64,000 nucleotides of DNA from Conchocele bisecta (taxonomy: Eukaryota > Mollusca > Bivalvia > Lucinida > Thyasiridae): NCBI GenBank assembly GCA_029237695.1, contig CM055265.1, positions 219,221,679-219,285,678 of the forward strand, given 5' to 3'. Under the pieces are notes generated by a model. That model searched no databases. It was not told the origin of the DNA and was given only the letters and a program-made list of their open reading frames with translations. Position numbers and translations under genes: made by a program. Of this stretch, positions 1-10,740 are shown in pieces (position 1 is the stretch's first letter; the number at the start of each line of letters is the position of its first letter).

Positions 1-2868
1 AATCTCTTTTTGAAGTGTTGACAGGTACAGGGTGTTAGCGTCGTACCCGAGGACTGCCCGACACGGTTTCCCTTCACCCTTACAGTTTGGGCGTATCTTA
101 GAAACACCTGCCTCGGCGTATCTGGTGAACACGATAGACAGTCCTCCGACTAGAGCTCCCTGTAACATCTCGTACGTCTCTTTCTCTGGGGCGTACAGCT
201 GGCCAGTCTTCGGTCCGGATCCAGTTTGTCTCGGGATACCAGCACTTGCCGACGCCGTTCCTCGCATCAGATATTTGATGGCTACTCCTGGCAGGGTAAC
301 AGCGTCTTTGAACATATCTCCTCCTCTATGTTTGTAAAAGTCACACATCTTACCTAAGGCCTCTAGAAAAGGTGATACTTCGAGATCGTTGTAGTATCTC
401 ACCCAGTCCTTAAATGTTCTCATTCCTTTCTCCTCGAAAATTCTCCTGCACTCCTCCAGCTGCTCCTCGGTTACCAGCATCTCACATCTGAGTTTGGAAT
501 ACCAGTGCTCTATGTCAGGGAGCCCTTGATAGTCTAGGTTGTCTACAGAATCAAACCACTCATACGGGAAGAAGGACTGTTGAGCTGAGCAGTCGTATGC
601 CTTAATCCACTTATCATAACTGACTCCCGGACCAAGGTACAGGAGAACGTCCATGAATCTGAATTCCGTAGTGAATAGGAATATGGTATCGTTAGTCCGC
701 TTGCCCACCATAACTTTCGTGGTCGTGTCTGCCAGCTTGCCCATCAGATGTTTCTTGATGAGGTTGATGTCATACCTACTGCAGTTGAAACCCAACACTG
801 GGACCTGATCTATCCACCTGTTTATCTCATCCACTTGGCGAGGCCTAAGGTGCTTCGTGTCCTCGAACCTGTACCGGCGACCCACTTCTTCGCGAATGTC
901 CCTACCCCTCTCCTGCAGGTCTTCTATGAACTTTCTTACCAGTTTGGCAGGATCCATGTCACAGATGTGAGATACGGGTCCAGACAGGCTGTCCCGTATG
1001 CATACGCTTACGGGCACGTGCTCTGTATCGTACGATAGGCATCGCGTTTGGTCGGTCCTCCCTTCCTTACTCAGATACGCTTCAAACTCGTATACTATCT
1101 GGTACGGGTACAGTGTGGTGGGACATCCTGTCTTAATCTTAGCGCAGGTTATGTTATACTTACACTCCCACATTATCACTAGGTTAAATCCTGCGTTACG
1201 GATCTCTTTATCCCTCTTGTTGCTGGTGCGAAACTCGTAGGATCTCGCCGGGTAATGTTTCGGACAGCCGTGCTATAAACACCCGTGATACTGGTGCGCC
1301 ATGTTATTTTCCTTGCAGTATCCATCTACTTGAGATCCACAGATCCACCTCTCTCCGCCGTGCCCACACTGCTCGTGGTGGATGTGCACGTTCTCCTCAC
1401 TCTCAACAGACGCCATCCAATCAAGTGCCCTTAGGCTTCCAGCACTCTTTGGGTAAAAGGCCTTCTCCAACGCGGAGCGAGGGCGCTCGATAAATTTTCC
1501 TTCGCATACGGCGTGTGTCTCGCCCTTCGTGCACTTGGGTCCGTGCCGAGTAATGTTACTAGCTTTCGTGACCCATGTTTGCAAGTGTCACAGGCGTACG
1601 TTTTCGATAGACCTTTTAGGTTTTTCATCAGGAACGCGTGTTTTTTTTGTAGATGTCTATCGTCATATGCTTCGTACCTACCTCCATATAGTGTGCTGGT
1701 GCCTTCCTCAACCACCATATTCCACTCTCGGTTGGCTGATATTCTTCTATACCCACCTTAAACTTCTCCTCAACCTTTTTCAAGTTATCGAATGAAATAG
1801 GCCCAGGCTCTCTCTCTTACCGAAATACTTAGCACTCATCTCTCTGGCTTTTGCGGTACACCTGTCTGGTTGCGCCCCGCCGTGAACGGCCAGGCACCTG
1901 AATAGACACAGCTCATCGTTGTATTTGTCTAACGAGTACATACCTTTCTTATTCCTCAGCCTGTTTGGGAGAGGTCCACCAGCCGCGTGTTTGGATGTCA
2001 GCCCGAGATCTACTCCTCGTGTTCCCTGCATTAGTTTTATATAAACCTGCTCCCACCTCACGAACGTCCATTTCGTGTTGGGCCTCTCGAATTTTATCTA
2101 TATCCATCCTCTTTTTCTCGTTATCTTTCGCCCATTTCTCTACTTCACCTGAGGAGTCCATCCACCTGCTCTCCCCAAGATTCTTATTAAATATTATCGT
2201 CTTTGCGCGACCTCGGTGATCTTTTTCCTCGATGTGTTGTAGTTTGTAGGAGGAGTACGAATATCTTAGGTGGAAGTTTGTTGTCAGATGAGAAGTTAAT
2301 TTCTCTACTATCCTATCAGGTATTTCCTTTTCTACGTGTTTCCTAAATGAGAACGTGAACGTGCGTCTACCCTGCTCGACTTTCTCCATCTCTTCGTCTC
2401 TAACCCCTAGAATAGCCGCACCCTCATCAGCTATCGCGTGTTGTAGGGCTTTTTTAAGTTTAAGCTTTGGTTTCATTACGGTGGGAGAATCCTGCATGGC
2501 GGCCGTTCTCAGTCCAAATATACTCTCTACGTGTAGTCTTTTTCCTATATGAGCGGTTAACTCCTGAAACCACAAGACGAGTTTTGCGAAGACACCTCTG
2601 GAGTATGCCCTACCTACTCGACGTGTAAAAGTCTCATTTTTTGTGGCGTTTATCAGCTTGTTTAACCCAGGAACACGAAGACGGTTACCATAGACAATAC
2701 CGACAGATTTAGCCTCTGCTCTCAACGTTTAAATATTACCCCCCTTCTGTGTTGCGTTTATCAGCTTATTTAACCAAGGAACGAGCAGACGATTGCTATA
2801 GATAATGCCAAGAGATTTAGCCTCGGCTCTCAACGTTTCAATTCTAACCTTATTAATTGTGGTAATCA
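1..2868 (-). pseudogene. PolB-type DNA polymerase, copy 1 (partial, window edge, broken)
   Basis: This is the N-terminal and middle part of a large protein-primed family B DNA polymerase, read right to left and cut off by the window start just after motif A (DANTLYLS, about 29-49). The likely start is an ATG at 2868. In order come an N-terminal helical block (GLNKLINAT), a conserved CLFRCLAVH block near 1880-1915, a Cys/His finger, an endonuclease-like HGC-x-HGCPKH block (about 1266-1300), Exo I (YEFEAYL, about 1078-1098), Exo II (LGFNCSRYD) and the palm start. The frame is open from 1273 down to base 1. Lesions are an in-frame TAG at 1274-1276 inside the HGC block and frame changes between about 1430 and 2060. 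It is visibly more GC-rich than its surroundings and than copy 2 (19427-23437). Such polymerases occur in Polinton/adintovirus-like elements. No other Polinton gene is visible here, so element type is inference. Confidence 0.85.
2639..2845. repeat. Tandem duplication of the PolB N-terminal segment
   Basis: About 97 bp at 2639-2735 is repeated at 2747-2845. Both read, in reverse complement, as the L-R-A-E-A-K-S helix followed by the LNKLINAT block. The outer copy carries the candidate start ATG and ends in a stop soon after the duplicated block, so the start of copy 1 is disrupted. Confidence 0.8.
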
Positions 2869-3017
2869 TTTTTTATATCAGTATACTTTTGGTATATATA
2901 CTTTGGTGTGATATAACCTATGAGATTTTTATGTTCAATTGGGTGTCAAAATTACATAAGATAATTGTTGACATCCAATTGAACATATATATACATATAC
3001 GTATACATATATACATA
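2869..3017. promoter_or_regulatory. Divergent intergenic region with 20-bp inverted repeat
   Basis: This AT-rich region of about 150 bp separates the PolB start (minus) from the zinc-finger gene (plus). It holds an inverted repeat, ATGTTCAATTGGGTGTCAAA at 2931-2950 against its near-complement at 2967-2986 (18 of 20 match, 16-bp spacer), then a TATA-like stretch at about 2987-3015. Because the genes diverge, it probably serves both as promoter. A related motif occurs twice upstream of PolB copy 2 (23521-23538 and 23624-23640). The regulatory role is inference. Confidence 0.55.
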
Positions 3018-3326
3018 ATGGAGTGCGTTACATGTCATACAACTTTTGCGCGACCAGACTACCTGCGAAGGCATCTAGCAAGGCAGCAGAAAGCTCCTTG
3101 TGTCGCTCCACAGTTTCAATGCCCTAGATGCCCATGTCAATTTGTTAGTGCCCAAACTCTTTGTAGACACAAGCAACTGCGCTGCCAGGTGGCTAAAGGT
3201 GAACGTGGTAGACTAGAGCTGGTAGAATTAGTTGCTGATCTACGAAATAAATTAATTATATTGGAGAAGGAAAATGCGGTGTTGAAATGTAAACTATCAC
3301 GCGCGGACGCGCCGTCTCTTTCTTGA
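3018..3326 (+). CDS. Small C2HC zinc-finger / leucine-zipper protein
   Basis: An intact 102-residue ORF starts at ATG 3018, right after the divergent region. Two zinc-binding modules are visible: C3-C6-H19-C28 and C35-C38-H51-C56. They are followed by a basic linker and a C-terminal amphipathic helix with leucines 68, 75, 82 and 89 at exact seven-residue spacing, a four-heptad leucine zipper. This suggests a dimeric DNA- or RNA-binding protein. It is divergent from PolB copy 1 and shares its upstream region, so a role in expression or replication of the PolB element is plausible but inferred. It is the only undamaged element-like ORF near copy 1. I do not recognise a named family. A single longer frame begins upstream at 2805, but that extension is low-complexity AT-rich sequence and was not accepted. 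Confidence 0.6.
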   Translation: MECVTCHTTFARPDYLRRHLARQQKAPCVAPQFQCPRCPCQFVSAQTLCRHKQLRCQVAKGERGRLELVELVADLRNKLIILEKENAVLKCKLSRADAPSLS

Positions 3327-3533
3327 AATAAGTATGTTAGCAAATATACTTTTTTTTCATTAATTAATTGGCTCTGACCAAATGGTATAAGAGATACAAC
3401 TCTGACAACGAAGACCAGCTTTAGAAGTACACAGTTGTCTAACTTGACTTTGACGAAATTGGCTGGACTCTTATTCTATAGGTGGTCCGCATTTAAACTA
3501 TCACGCGCAGAAGCGCCGTTTCTTACTTGAAAT
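3291..3533. repeat. Duplicated 3' end of the zinc-finger gene
   Basis: The last about 40 bp of the zinc-finger ORF (3291-3330) recurs with few changes at 3495-3533, including the codons for K-L-S-R-A and the stop. The intervening 165 bp shows no ORF. This suggests a second zinc-finger gene copy once followed and was mostly lost, or a short local duplication. Confidence 0.65.
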
Positions 3534-4072
3534 ACAATTTTTAAGAGGAGTTTTCCTCTTTTATTGTCAGAGTTTTACTATAGATTATAGAGCGGGTATC
3601 ATTTTGACCCCCTTTATACTTTTTTCAAAAAATCCCAATTTGCAATATAATTGGGACTACAAGACCACTTTCTCATTCAATACCACCACCATTGTGTTGG
3701 TGGTGGGAGCTGCAATACCGCTCAATAACGGCACAATGGTTGCTGATATCATTTTGACTCCCTCTTTACTACTTAACATTATCGAAAATGTTATTGTTTT
3801 TGCATAGTCTATATGGCCGTATACTTTGGGCAGGTTTCGTGAAACAGACAGTAGTGGGCAATATCATGTTTTTGGTGAGTTTTCGTCTTATTTACCTCGT
3901 CCAATTTATCTCGTCCTGACCAATTAGTAGGTCCTCCGCGTCCAGTGAAGCATTACGCCCAGTACATCCGCTGATCACCATTCCACTATTGCAATACCCT
4001 AACCACCGTCAACATGTTATATTCCAACCACTGTGTAAATGAACACATTGATCAAACGCAATAATTGTATCA
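3534..4072. other. Non-coding; small hairpins and one dispersed repeat arm
   Basis: No convincing gene is seen. Small hairpins occur near 3628-3652 and 3680-3705. About 3773-3868, containing GGCAGGTTTCGTGAAACAGA, is repeated in inverted orientation at about 27533-27650. Confidence 0.6.
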
Positions 4073-4518
4073 CATGCCCTAATTCACGGCCCACCCACCA
4101 TAACTACCCCCGGGCCTCTCTCCCACAGTGGTATTGACGTGGTGCTGCCTGCCGTGCGTCCTGTGTAGTATCGCGTCGCGCCAGGGCGACTGTATGCTGA
4201 TGCCATGGTTTGTGCCCGGTTCATTGATCGCCGTCCGAGCTAGGATCAGAACCCTGGGCGGTATCCAGGTGAGTCCCTGTCCGTGCCCGTTCATCTGTAC
4301 ACCAGGATCCGGTTGCTCAAAACATTGCTGCAAATGCCACTATAGCTGACTTTCGGGTTCAAAGGGTGAACTCCTTGACAGCGTTAAGGAATTAACAGTC
4401 AGATAAGCTAACAGAGGTTTAGAGCAACAGGGCCTGTTAAGGAATAAACAGCCCGTTAAGCTTATTAAGATTTTGAGCAACAAGACCCCGTCTATTTTCT
4501 TCGCGTGAATAACCAAAT
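4073..4518. repeat. Dispersed repeat R2, copy a
   Basis: About 445 bp that recurs in the same orientation at 27900-28358 with mostly point differences. Shared segments include GTGGTGCTGCCTGCCGTGCG and GCTCAAAACATTGCTGCAAA. ORFs on both strands are in matching positions in the two copies but look incidental. The element class is not recognised. Confidence 0.85.
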
Positions 4519-4621
4519 GTGTTTCCAGTAGCCTATTTCACCAAAATTGAAAAGTATACTTACCTTGCTAAGTACACGTAGAGGGAGAAATTTTCTATTG
4601 AAGGATACATCTATTAATGTG

Positions 4622-4690
4622 TATTATACTGAATGTATTACATTATCACAGCCATTGTGGCTGTGATAATGTAATAAATTCAGTATACTA
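4622..4690. repeat. Near-perfect hairpin
   Basis: Two arms of about 33 bp, AGTATACTGAATTTATTACA-like and ending in ATCACAGCCA, face each other across a 2-bp centre at about 4655. It looks like a collapsed palindromic MITE. Confidence 0.8.
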
Positions 4691-5200
4691 ATTCTGCAAT
4701 ACTTTTAATCATCAAATATGTGCAGTCGGTAGTTCAATATGAGATAATGCATTTCGGGAAAATAAATGATTACTCCTTCAAAGTTCAATTTGCTAGATAA
4801 GTATGCTTTGCAATTTTGGTGAAATATTGATCATTTAGAGCATTACATATTTGACACCGTAACAATGTAGTGTGCATGTAACAGACCGACAACTGACAAC
4901 ATGTACATGTACATATTAGTATTCGTCCGCATAGTCGTGTATACATGGGCATGCAAGTGTCATCTGCGTTTGACACCTTTAATATTGTGCCGAATGGTAC
5001 TGACACAGTGGGGTTATGTCCGCATTTTCAGGACATCACACAGGGTGGTTTTGAAACCAGAGCGACTCATTTATTTTGTTGTCAAATAAACAAGCAGACG
5101 CACAGGGGACCAGCTTTGTCGACCTCTCAGTCGACCTCTCAGTGAGAAAAACACTACTAACTTACAATATAACTACTTCCAGGGCATCATCAGCCTTAGA
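4691..5200. other. No gene seen
   Basis: The region is AT-rich with short incidental ORFs on both strands only. A small direct duplication GTCGACCTCTCA lies at about 5117-5143. Confidence 0.5.
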
Positions 5201-5208
5201 GCTGTCAT

Positions 5209-5460
5209 GTTTCTTAACCATTTCACCCCTAAGTAACTGGAATTGATTTTGATACATTAATTTTCCAACAAATCCAATCGTCACAAAAGGATTTTCAGAC
5301 TAGTTCATTTATGAAAATGGGGAGTTTTTGTTGTTCTCAAAAATATGAAATTACTTGCGAAAAGTGCAGATCCTGAAGAGACGGCTCGTCACGAGCCGGC
5401 TCCTCTGGATCTACACTGTTTGCCAATACCACTATACAGGCCTGCAGTGTTGACAGGGTT
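5209..5460. repeat. Dispersed palindromic repeat, copy 1 (inverted copy at 59190-59400)
   Basis: This stretch carries an AACCATTTC..ACTGGAATTGA block, an ATTACTTGCGAAAAGTGCAG block and a core GACGGCTCGTCACGAGCCGGC framed by GATCCT and GGATCTACACTG. The same blocks occur in reverse orientation at 59190-59400. The core resembles the short GATCAGGATCTGCACTG palindromic elements common in bivalve genomes. Confidence 0.75.
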
Positions 5461-6590
5461 AATTTAAATTACAATTTCCACCAATTCCAATGTAAGCGAT
5501 ATCTCGGAAGTTGTTCTTTTAAACTTTACTCCTTCGGAGATCGGCGTAATTTCGTGAAATACGTTTACAAAAGTTAAACCATTTTCCGTAAATGGTGGCA
5601 AAAGTCGACAAATTGTTCTGAGTACATGTGGTATTATAATTGTGTGTATTTATCGGTTCTCAGCTTGGACGGTTTATTGCTTAATCTTGACAGCGTTGCA
5701 TAACATACAGACGAATTAATGACCATGTCATATGCAGATGTTCGACTTTAATATCTATAAAAATTAAAAGAACTTTCGCAATTCTTTGAATAAAAGTTCA
5801 ATATTATTCTTGACTTGAAATAAATACAATATTTAGAATCCATGCAAAATAACAAACATTCTGATTTGAATATTGACCGAAATCGACCAATAATTATATA
5901 TTTGACATCTTTGTTAAATGATTCTCTCTTAAATAACACAACTGTTTTGCGACCTGTGAAGACCCAGATCAGCCTGCACATCCGCGCAGTCTCATAATGA
6001 CCTACACCGCTCGCTACTGTATGGTGCGGACCAAATTCCAGTTGATAACACAGATATCCGAACGTACAAAATCGCATGGCGTGTCTCATATGTGACGTGA
6101 AGAAATAGGGCTTACGGCATTTGCGATCAGTGTAGACCAAGACCAGACTGTGCACCCGTCATTTCGTCAGTGAAACACCAGGGATTCTTCTAATAGTTGT
6201 ACGCATATATCTATATCAGGATACAGTAGAGACCTAGCAGATCCAGATCTAGACTGGTCTAAAATGCCCAGTATTTCACATCAAATATACTGCAAAGTGC
6301 TGGTGGCTCATTGATGCCTCTGGTAAACCGGCGTGTATATGCTGCTCATATGCACGTGTGCTATATTATGTGATGTGCTCCTATCGGACGTCGCTTTAAA
6401 CATATCCGGAGATTCTTCTATCTGATTCTAGTGAACAAATGTGCATACCCAGTATGTTTCTTACTGTCCGTTCCACGTTTTGCTGCCGACGAACCTTTGG
6501 CTATTAAACACATTAAATCTAAAACGTATTTAAATCTTAGTACTTTTTCATCAATAACGAAAATGTCACCTTCCAAAAACAAATTATTTA
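5420..6590. repeat. R1-related repeat, copy at 5.4-6.6 kb
   Basis: Blocks here reappear in order at about 7355-8240: CTGCAGTGTTGACAGGGTTA (5441 and 7391), GGTGGCAAAAGTCGACAAAT (5593 and 7638), the GTAGACCAAGACCAGACTGT block (6127 and 7847), the GTGAACAAATGTGCAT block (6431 and 8133) and the GTTCCACGTTTTGCTGCCGA block (6471 and 8168). It is a tandem or duplicated non-coding repeat. The 135-codon minus ORF inside (5748-6155) is not conserved as an ORF in the second copy, so I do not call it a gene. Confidence 0.75.
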
Positions 6591-6737
6591 ATACAATTCC
6601 ATCAAATATTTTCTTAGTTAAATCATTTCCAAGCTCTCAATTGCTCAGCAGGTTTCGGGTTCAATTTCCATTTGTTTTAGTTTTTCGACACTCCAAGTTA
6701 AATTCCAATAGAGTAATCGTTTTTCGGCGCAGTCATA

Positions 6738-6990
6738 TGTCATTTTTGCGAAGAATCGATTTCCGTGTCGGTAGACACGGAACTCGATTCTTCGCAAAAA
6801 CGACAGAAGTTTTGGCGAACATACAAAGACCACCAAATGCAGATTAACAAGACGAGTTTGATGCGCCATATTTCATCAATATCCGTCACGTAATAATGAC
6901 AATATAAAATAATACGTACTTTGAATCAGATGGATCTGGAAGTTTCAGTACTAGTTGTTGTTGTTAGTACCACGTGATCATACACCTTGT
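6738..6990. repeat. Repeat with GCGAAGAATCGA hairpin (second copy 26367-26620)
   Basis: A strong hairpin lies at 6743-6801 with arms TTTTTGCGAAGAATCGA and its complement around a GTGTC..GACAC centre. The following sequence to about 6990 (ACCACCAAA, TAATACGTACTTTG, CACGTGATCATACACCTT) matches 26367-26620 in the same order. Confidence 0.8.
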
Positions 6991-7109
6991 ATTTGAACCT
7001 TTTTTAATATTTGCAAGAAATTACTTGCTATTTTACATTATATATATTTTACTATTGATTGCCTTTGTTTTGTTTTTTTATAAAGTCTTGTTCGTGAAAT
7101 GTAAGAACA

Positions 7110-7279
7110 AGTTTACTTAACCAGGTGAAGTGATTATCTTGCAAAACTGCCCTGATGCTCTTCATTGGGTCTTATCGGTCAACAAACTCGGTTCGCTACG
7201 CTCAGTCTTTTGTTTTGCGCAAGGACCTAATCAATCGTGCCTTATTTCACGATAAACAGCTCACCTGGTTAGATAAACT
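7110..7279. mobile_element. MITE with 23-bp terminal inverted repeats
   Basis: The left arm AGTTTACTTAACCAGGTGAAGTG (7110-7132) and the right arm at 7257-7279 are reverse complements with few mismatches. The element is 170 bp and non-coding, with a short inverted GTTCGCTACGCTCAG-type centre. A flanking target duplication could not be fixed by eye. Confidence 0.7.
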
Positions 7280-7354
7280 GTATACCGTCCATCAACTATA
7301 GCGACACCATCATGGATACGTATTATACAATACAACGTATCGTAATCATCTGGA

Positions 7355-8400
7355 CCTACATTGTTTGCCAATACCACTATACAGGTCTGCAGTGTTGACA
7401 GGGTTAATTTAAATTACAATTTCCACCAATTCCATTGTAAGTTGTTCTCTTAAACTTTACTCGAGATTGTCCAAATGCGGTAACCTACTTATAAGGTTGC
7501 TCTATAGATGGCTATACATAAGACAGAACTTGGTCCTGATTCAACTACACATGAGACACGCCCTGTGATTTTGTACCTTCGGACATCGGCGTAATTTCAT
7601 GAAATACGTTTACAAAAGTTAAACTATTTTCAGTAAATGGTGGCAAAAGTCGACAAATTGTTCTGAGCACATGCGGAGTTATATTCCGCATGTGCTCTGA
7701 AAGTGTTGTCAACTTTTGACTTTATTTATGCCAATTATGGTACATTTGGTATTTAATGAAATTACGCAGATATCCGATGGTACAAAATCGCATGGCGTGT
7801 CTCATATGTGACGTGAAGAAATATGGCTTGTGGCATATGCGATCAGTGTAGACCAAGACCAGACTGTGCACCCGTCATTCCGTCAGTGAAACACCCGGGA
7901 TTCTTCTAATAGTTGTACGTATATATCGATATCGGGATACAGGAGAATCCTAGCAGATCGAGATCTAGACTGGTCTAAAATGCCCAGTATTTCCACAACA
8001 AATATTACTGCAAAGTGCTGGTCGCTCATGGATGCCTCTGGTAATCCGGCGTGTATATGATCATATGCACGTTTTCCATATTATTTGATGTTCTCAGCTT
8101 TGATATGCAGAGATTCCTAGACCTGATTCTAGTGAACAAATGTGCATGCCCAGTATGTTTCTTACTGTCCGTTCCACGTTTTGCTGCCGACGAACTTTTG
8201 GCTATTAAACACATTAAATCTAAAACGTATTTAAATCGATTTTCTGAAAATTGTTGACTGATTTTCAAAATCTAACCTATTTTCTTAGTTACATCATTTC
8301 CAAGCTCTCAATTGCTCAGCAGGTTTCGGGTTCAATTTCCATTTGTTTTACTTTTTCGACACTCCATGTTATCGCTGCCATATTTTTGCCCCATGTTAAA
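7355..8400. repeat. R1-related repeat, copy at 7.4-8.4 kb
   Basis: This is the second copy of the blocks described at 5420-6590, with indels (for example an insertion near 7455-7565 carrying a copy-specific segment). It includes a GAGCACATGCGGAGTTATATTCCGCATGTGCTC hairpin at about 7667-7700. No gene is supported. Confidence 0.7.
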
Positions 8401-8629
8401 TTCCAATAGATTAATCGTTTTTTGCAATAAAATAAATATTTGATTGAATTTCATCAAATAAAACAATTTGGGGAGGGTACATTTTTGGTGGTCGATAAAA
8501 AGTACTTACATTTAAATATTTTTTAGATTTCATGTGTTTACTAGCCAAAAGTGCGTCGGTGGAAAACGTGGAACAGACAGTAGTGAGAGTTTGACTGTAT
8601 GTATGAAATACCTGATTAGCGAAATGCGG

Positions 8630-8880
8630 ACCAGTGCCCCGTTTCACTAAACTTCGCACGACTAAAATGTTCGTAAGTGCTAATTTATGATCGTCTGGAA
8701 ATTTCAATGGATGTATTTACATTTATTGAGCATAGGTTGCATATGCAGCATATGTTCAATAAATGTAAATCCAATAATTATTTACAAGAAAACGTTGTTA
8801 ATGTGAAATTTACAGACTATCATACGTTTGCACTTACGAACATTTTAGTCGTACGAAGTGTGCAGAAAAGGCCCCCTGTA
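8630..8880. mobile_element. MITE with about 45-bp TIRs and nested stem-loop
   Basis: The outer arms run CCCCGTTTCACTAAACTTCG.. on the left and ..CGTACGAAGTGTGCAGAAAAGGCCCCC on the right, extending inward through the ATGTTCGTAAGTG / CACTTACGAACAT pair. A second stem (TTTACATTTATTGA / TCAATAAATGTAAA) closes the centre at about 8715-8771. A second copy lies at about 30140-30359 plus 32433-32457, where LINE-B interrupts its right TIR. Confidence 0.8.
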
Positions 8881-8944
8881 GGTGCGGTCCCCGAAAGTAC
8901 CAACCCAGAACATTGAGCTTACCAGGTTAGTGTCTTTGACAACA

Positions 8945-9032
8945 AGTTTATCAGACGGGGCTAGGAAACGCGTATGAATTCCTCAGCTCGCCAAGGAATT
9001 CCTACCGTTTCCGAGCCGAGCCTGATAAACTT
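8945..9032. repeat. Hairpin repeat (copy at 32532-32617)
   Basis: The arms are TTATCAGACGGGGCTAGGAA and its complement ending AGCCTGATAA, with an internal GAATTCCT / AGGAATTC pair. The same structure occurs at 32532-32617. Confidence 0.8.
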
Positions 9033-10157
9033 TATAGTAGGACACACTAGAACGATATTATATATATTTATCAGGTAACTTTTTATGAGAGATTATTGGC
9101 AAATATGTTTTCGTTGAAACTAACGTGGACTTGTTTACGTTGTGTCACGATATTGACGGCATTCGGTCACCTCATTTGATGTTGATCGGCTATTGGTACG
9201 ATAACGAAAGTAGTTGCGACACCGAAGTATTCGTTTCTAGTAAATGCAGAATATGTCGATTTATTATCAATCAGCATGTATTTTGTCAATGTATAGCTAT
9301 TAACCTGGTACTAAATGTTTAGTACACAACCCTAATTACATTACATTATATAAGCCTAATGACCAGGTAGTATTTCCAAATTTGCGTTTTAAGCTTTCTT
9401 TGTTTGGGGAGGGTGACTGTTTTGTTATTGGTGAAAATGTACTTACGTTTAAATATTTTTTTGGATTTAATGTGTTTAATGGCCAAAAGTTCGTCGGCAG
9501 CAAAACGTGGAACAGACAGTTTTTTAGTAGGTCACTCTCCACGTAGTAGAAAGAAAACAAAGATAGCTTAACACGCAAATGTGGAAATACTACTCAGTCA
9601 TAACGCTTATGTAATAAGTTATTTAATGTGTTTAATAGCCAAATGTTCGTCGGCAGGAAAACGTGTAACAGACATTAGACATTGCAGTAACCTCACCACT
9701 GTTGTCCGAAAAATCGGACATTACCAGTAATAATTTTGCTACTACACACTTTATTAGGTGAGTTATTGATAACAAGTTTTCTCATATTTTATCATTTTCT
9801 CTCCATAACAATATAGCGAAGTAAGAACGTCAACGTCCTGCAGATCATTGCTATATTTTCGTTCGAGAAATAAAAAATGTATACGGCAACGTTTTACCGC
9901 TGACTGGTGAGTGATATAGTGCAACCTATTGCCTATCAAGCGGAAAATGTGCAGCTACCTTTACCATACTTTTTGTCACCGAAATTGATGAAAATTACCT
10001 ATAATTCCGCGAAAAGATTGTAATTCCAGGAACCCATCCGTTTGTCAGTTACATGTAGCACCAATTTCATCACGTGTAGTATTAACTCAGTTATTGCTAA
10101 GGATATGTCATTTTGTTTCTGTAACATTCTAAATATTTTCTTTATATGTGCTTAGAA

Positions 10158-10225
10158 ATTATATGTCGTGACAACTATTTGAACCGTCTCGTCGAGACAG
10201 TTCAAATGAGTGGTCACAACATATA
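10158..10225. repeat. Hairpin
   Basis: Arms TATATGT.GTGAC..CTATTTGAAC and their complement face each other around a GTCTCGTCGAGAC centre. The rest of 9990-10318 shows no gene. Confidence 0.75.
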
Positions 10226-10740
10226 CTTTCACTGAGAAATATGAAAAATTGAAAGGAACTATTTAAAATAGTTCACACCCGTAACGGTGTATTCCGAATG
10301 TAATGGTTACTGCTAGTTTAAACATAGTTTATTGCATATAAGTACAATGGGCTTGGGCTACAAGTTTTCACAACATTAGTTACAGCCCTTACCCAAATAT
10401 TTAAACAATACATCAATTTAACAGCAATGGCGATAAGTATACAGGTATATGTACATGGGTGCATACCAATAATCATGCGGTATATATATATATATTTGCA
10501 AAATGTACGAAAAGAAAAATCGGATACAAAGAGAGAGTAAATAAAGTGAGAGAGCAGATTGGGAGAAAGAATTAAAGAGTTATTTGTCACAATGTACATA
10601 TAATATATAACCTAATGCATGGATAGATGTGTACTGCAGTTAATTTCAGTGTTCGTTGTTATCAGGTGGTACTGGATGATTTTGGCAAATGGAAAGCATA
10701 CGACAGAGCTTGCGTCTCAGGCATCCACCAAATGTGTCAC

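Larger units (their letters stand above)
8400..9990. repeat. Composite repeat R1, uninterrupted copy
   Basis: About 1.6 kb that aligns in order with 29940-30359, 32433-33178 and 43151-43510. That makes this the 'empty' copy for the insertions in the other one. It contains a MITE (8630-8880), a hairpin (8945-9032), a CGGCATTC-containing block at 9125-9320 and dispersed GTTCCACGTTTTGC-type repeats in minus orientation. The small ORF at 9125-9322 has a counterpart in the other copy that is not better preserved, so it is left out as a gene. Confidence 0.85.

Noticed and set aside
32..1240. Plus-strand ORFs at 32-337, 748-1038 and 998-1240
   Set aside because: They lie antisense to the open PolB frame and their sequence mirrors conserved polymerase motifs. 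Matching plus-strand shadows occur at copy 2.
4079..4349. ORFs on both strands in repeat R2, conserved at 27898-28246
   Set aside because: Conservation follows from nucleotide similarity of two repeat copies. Frames on both strands are equally open and no domain is visible.
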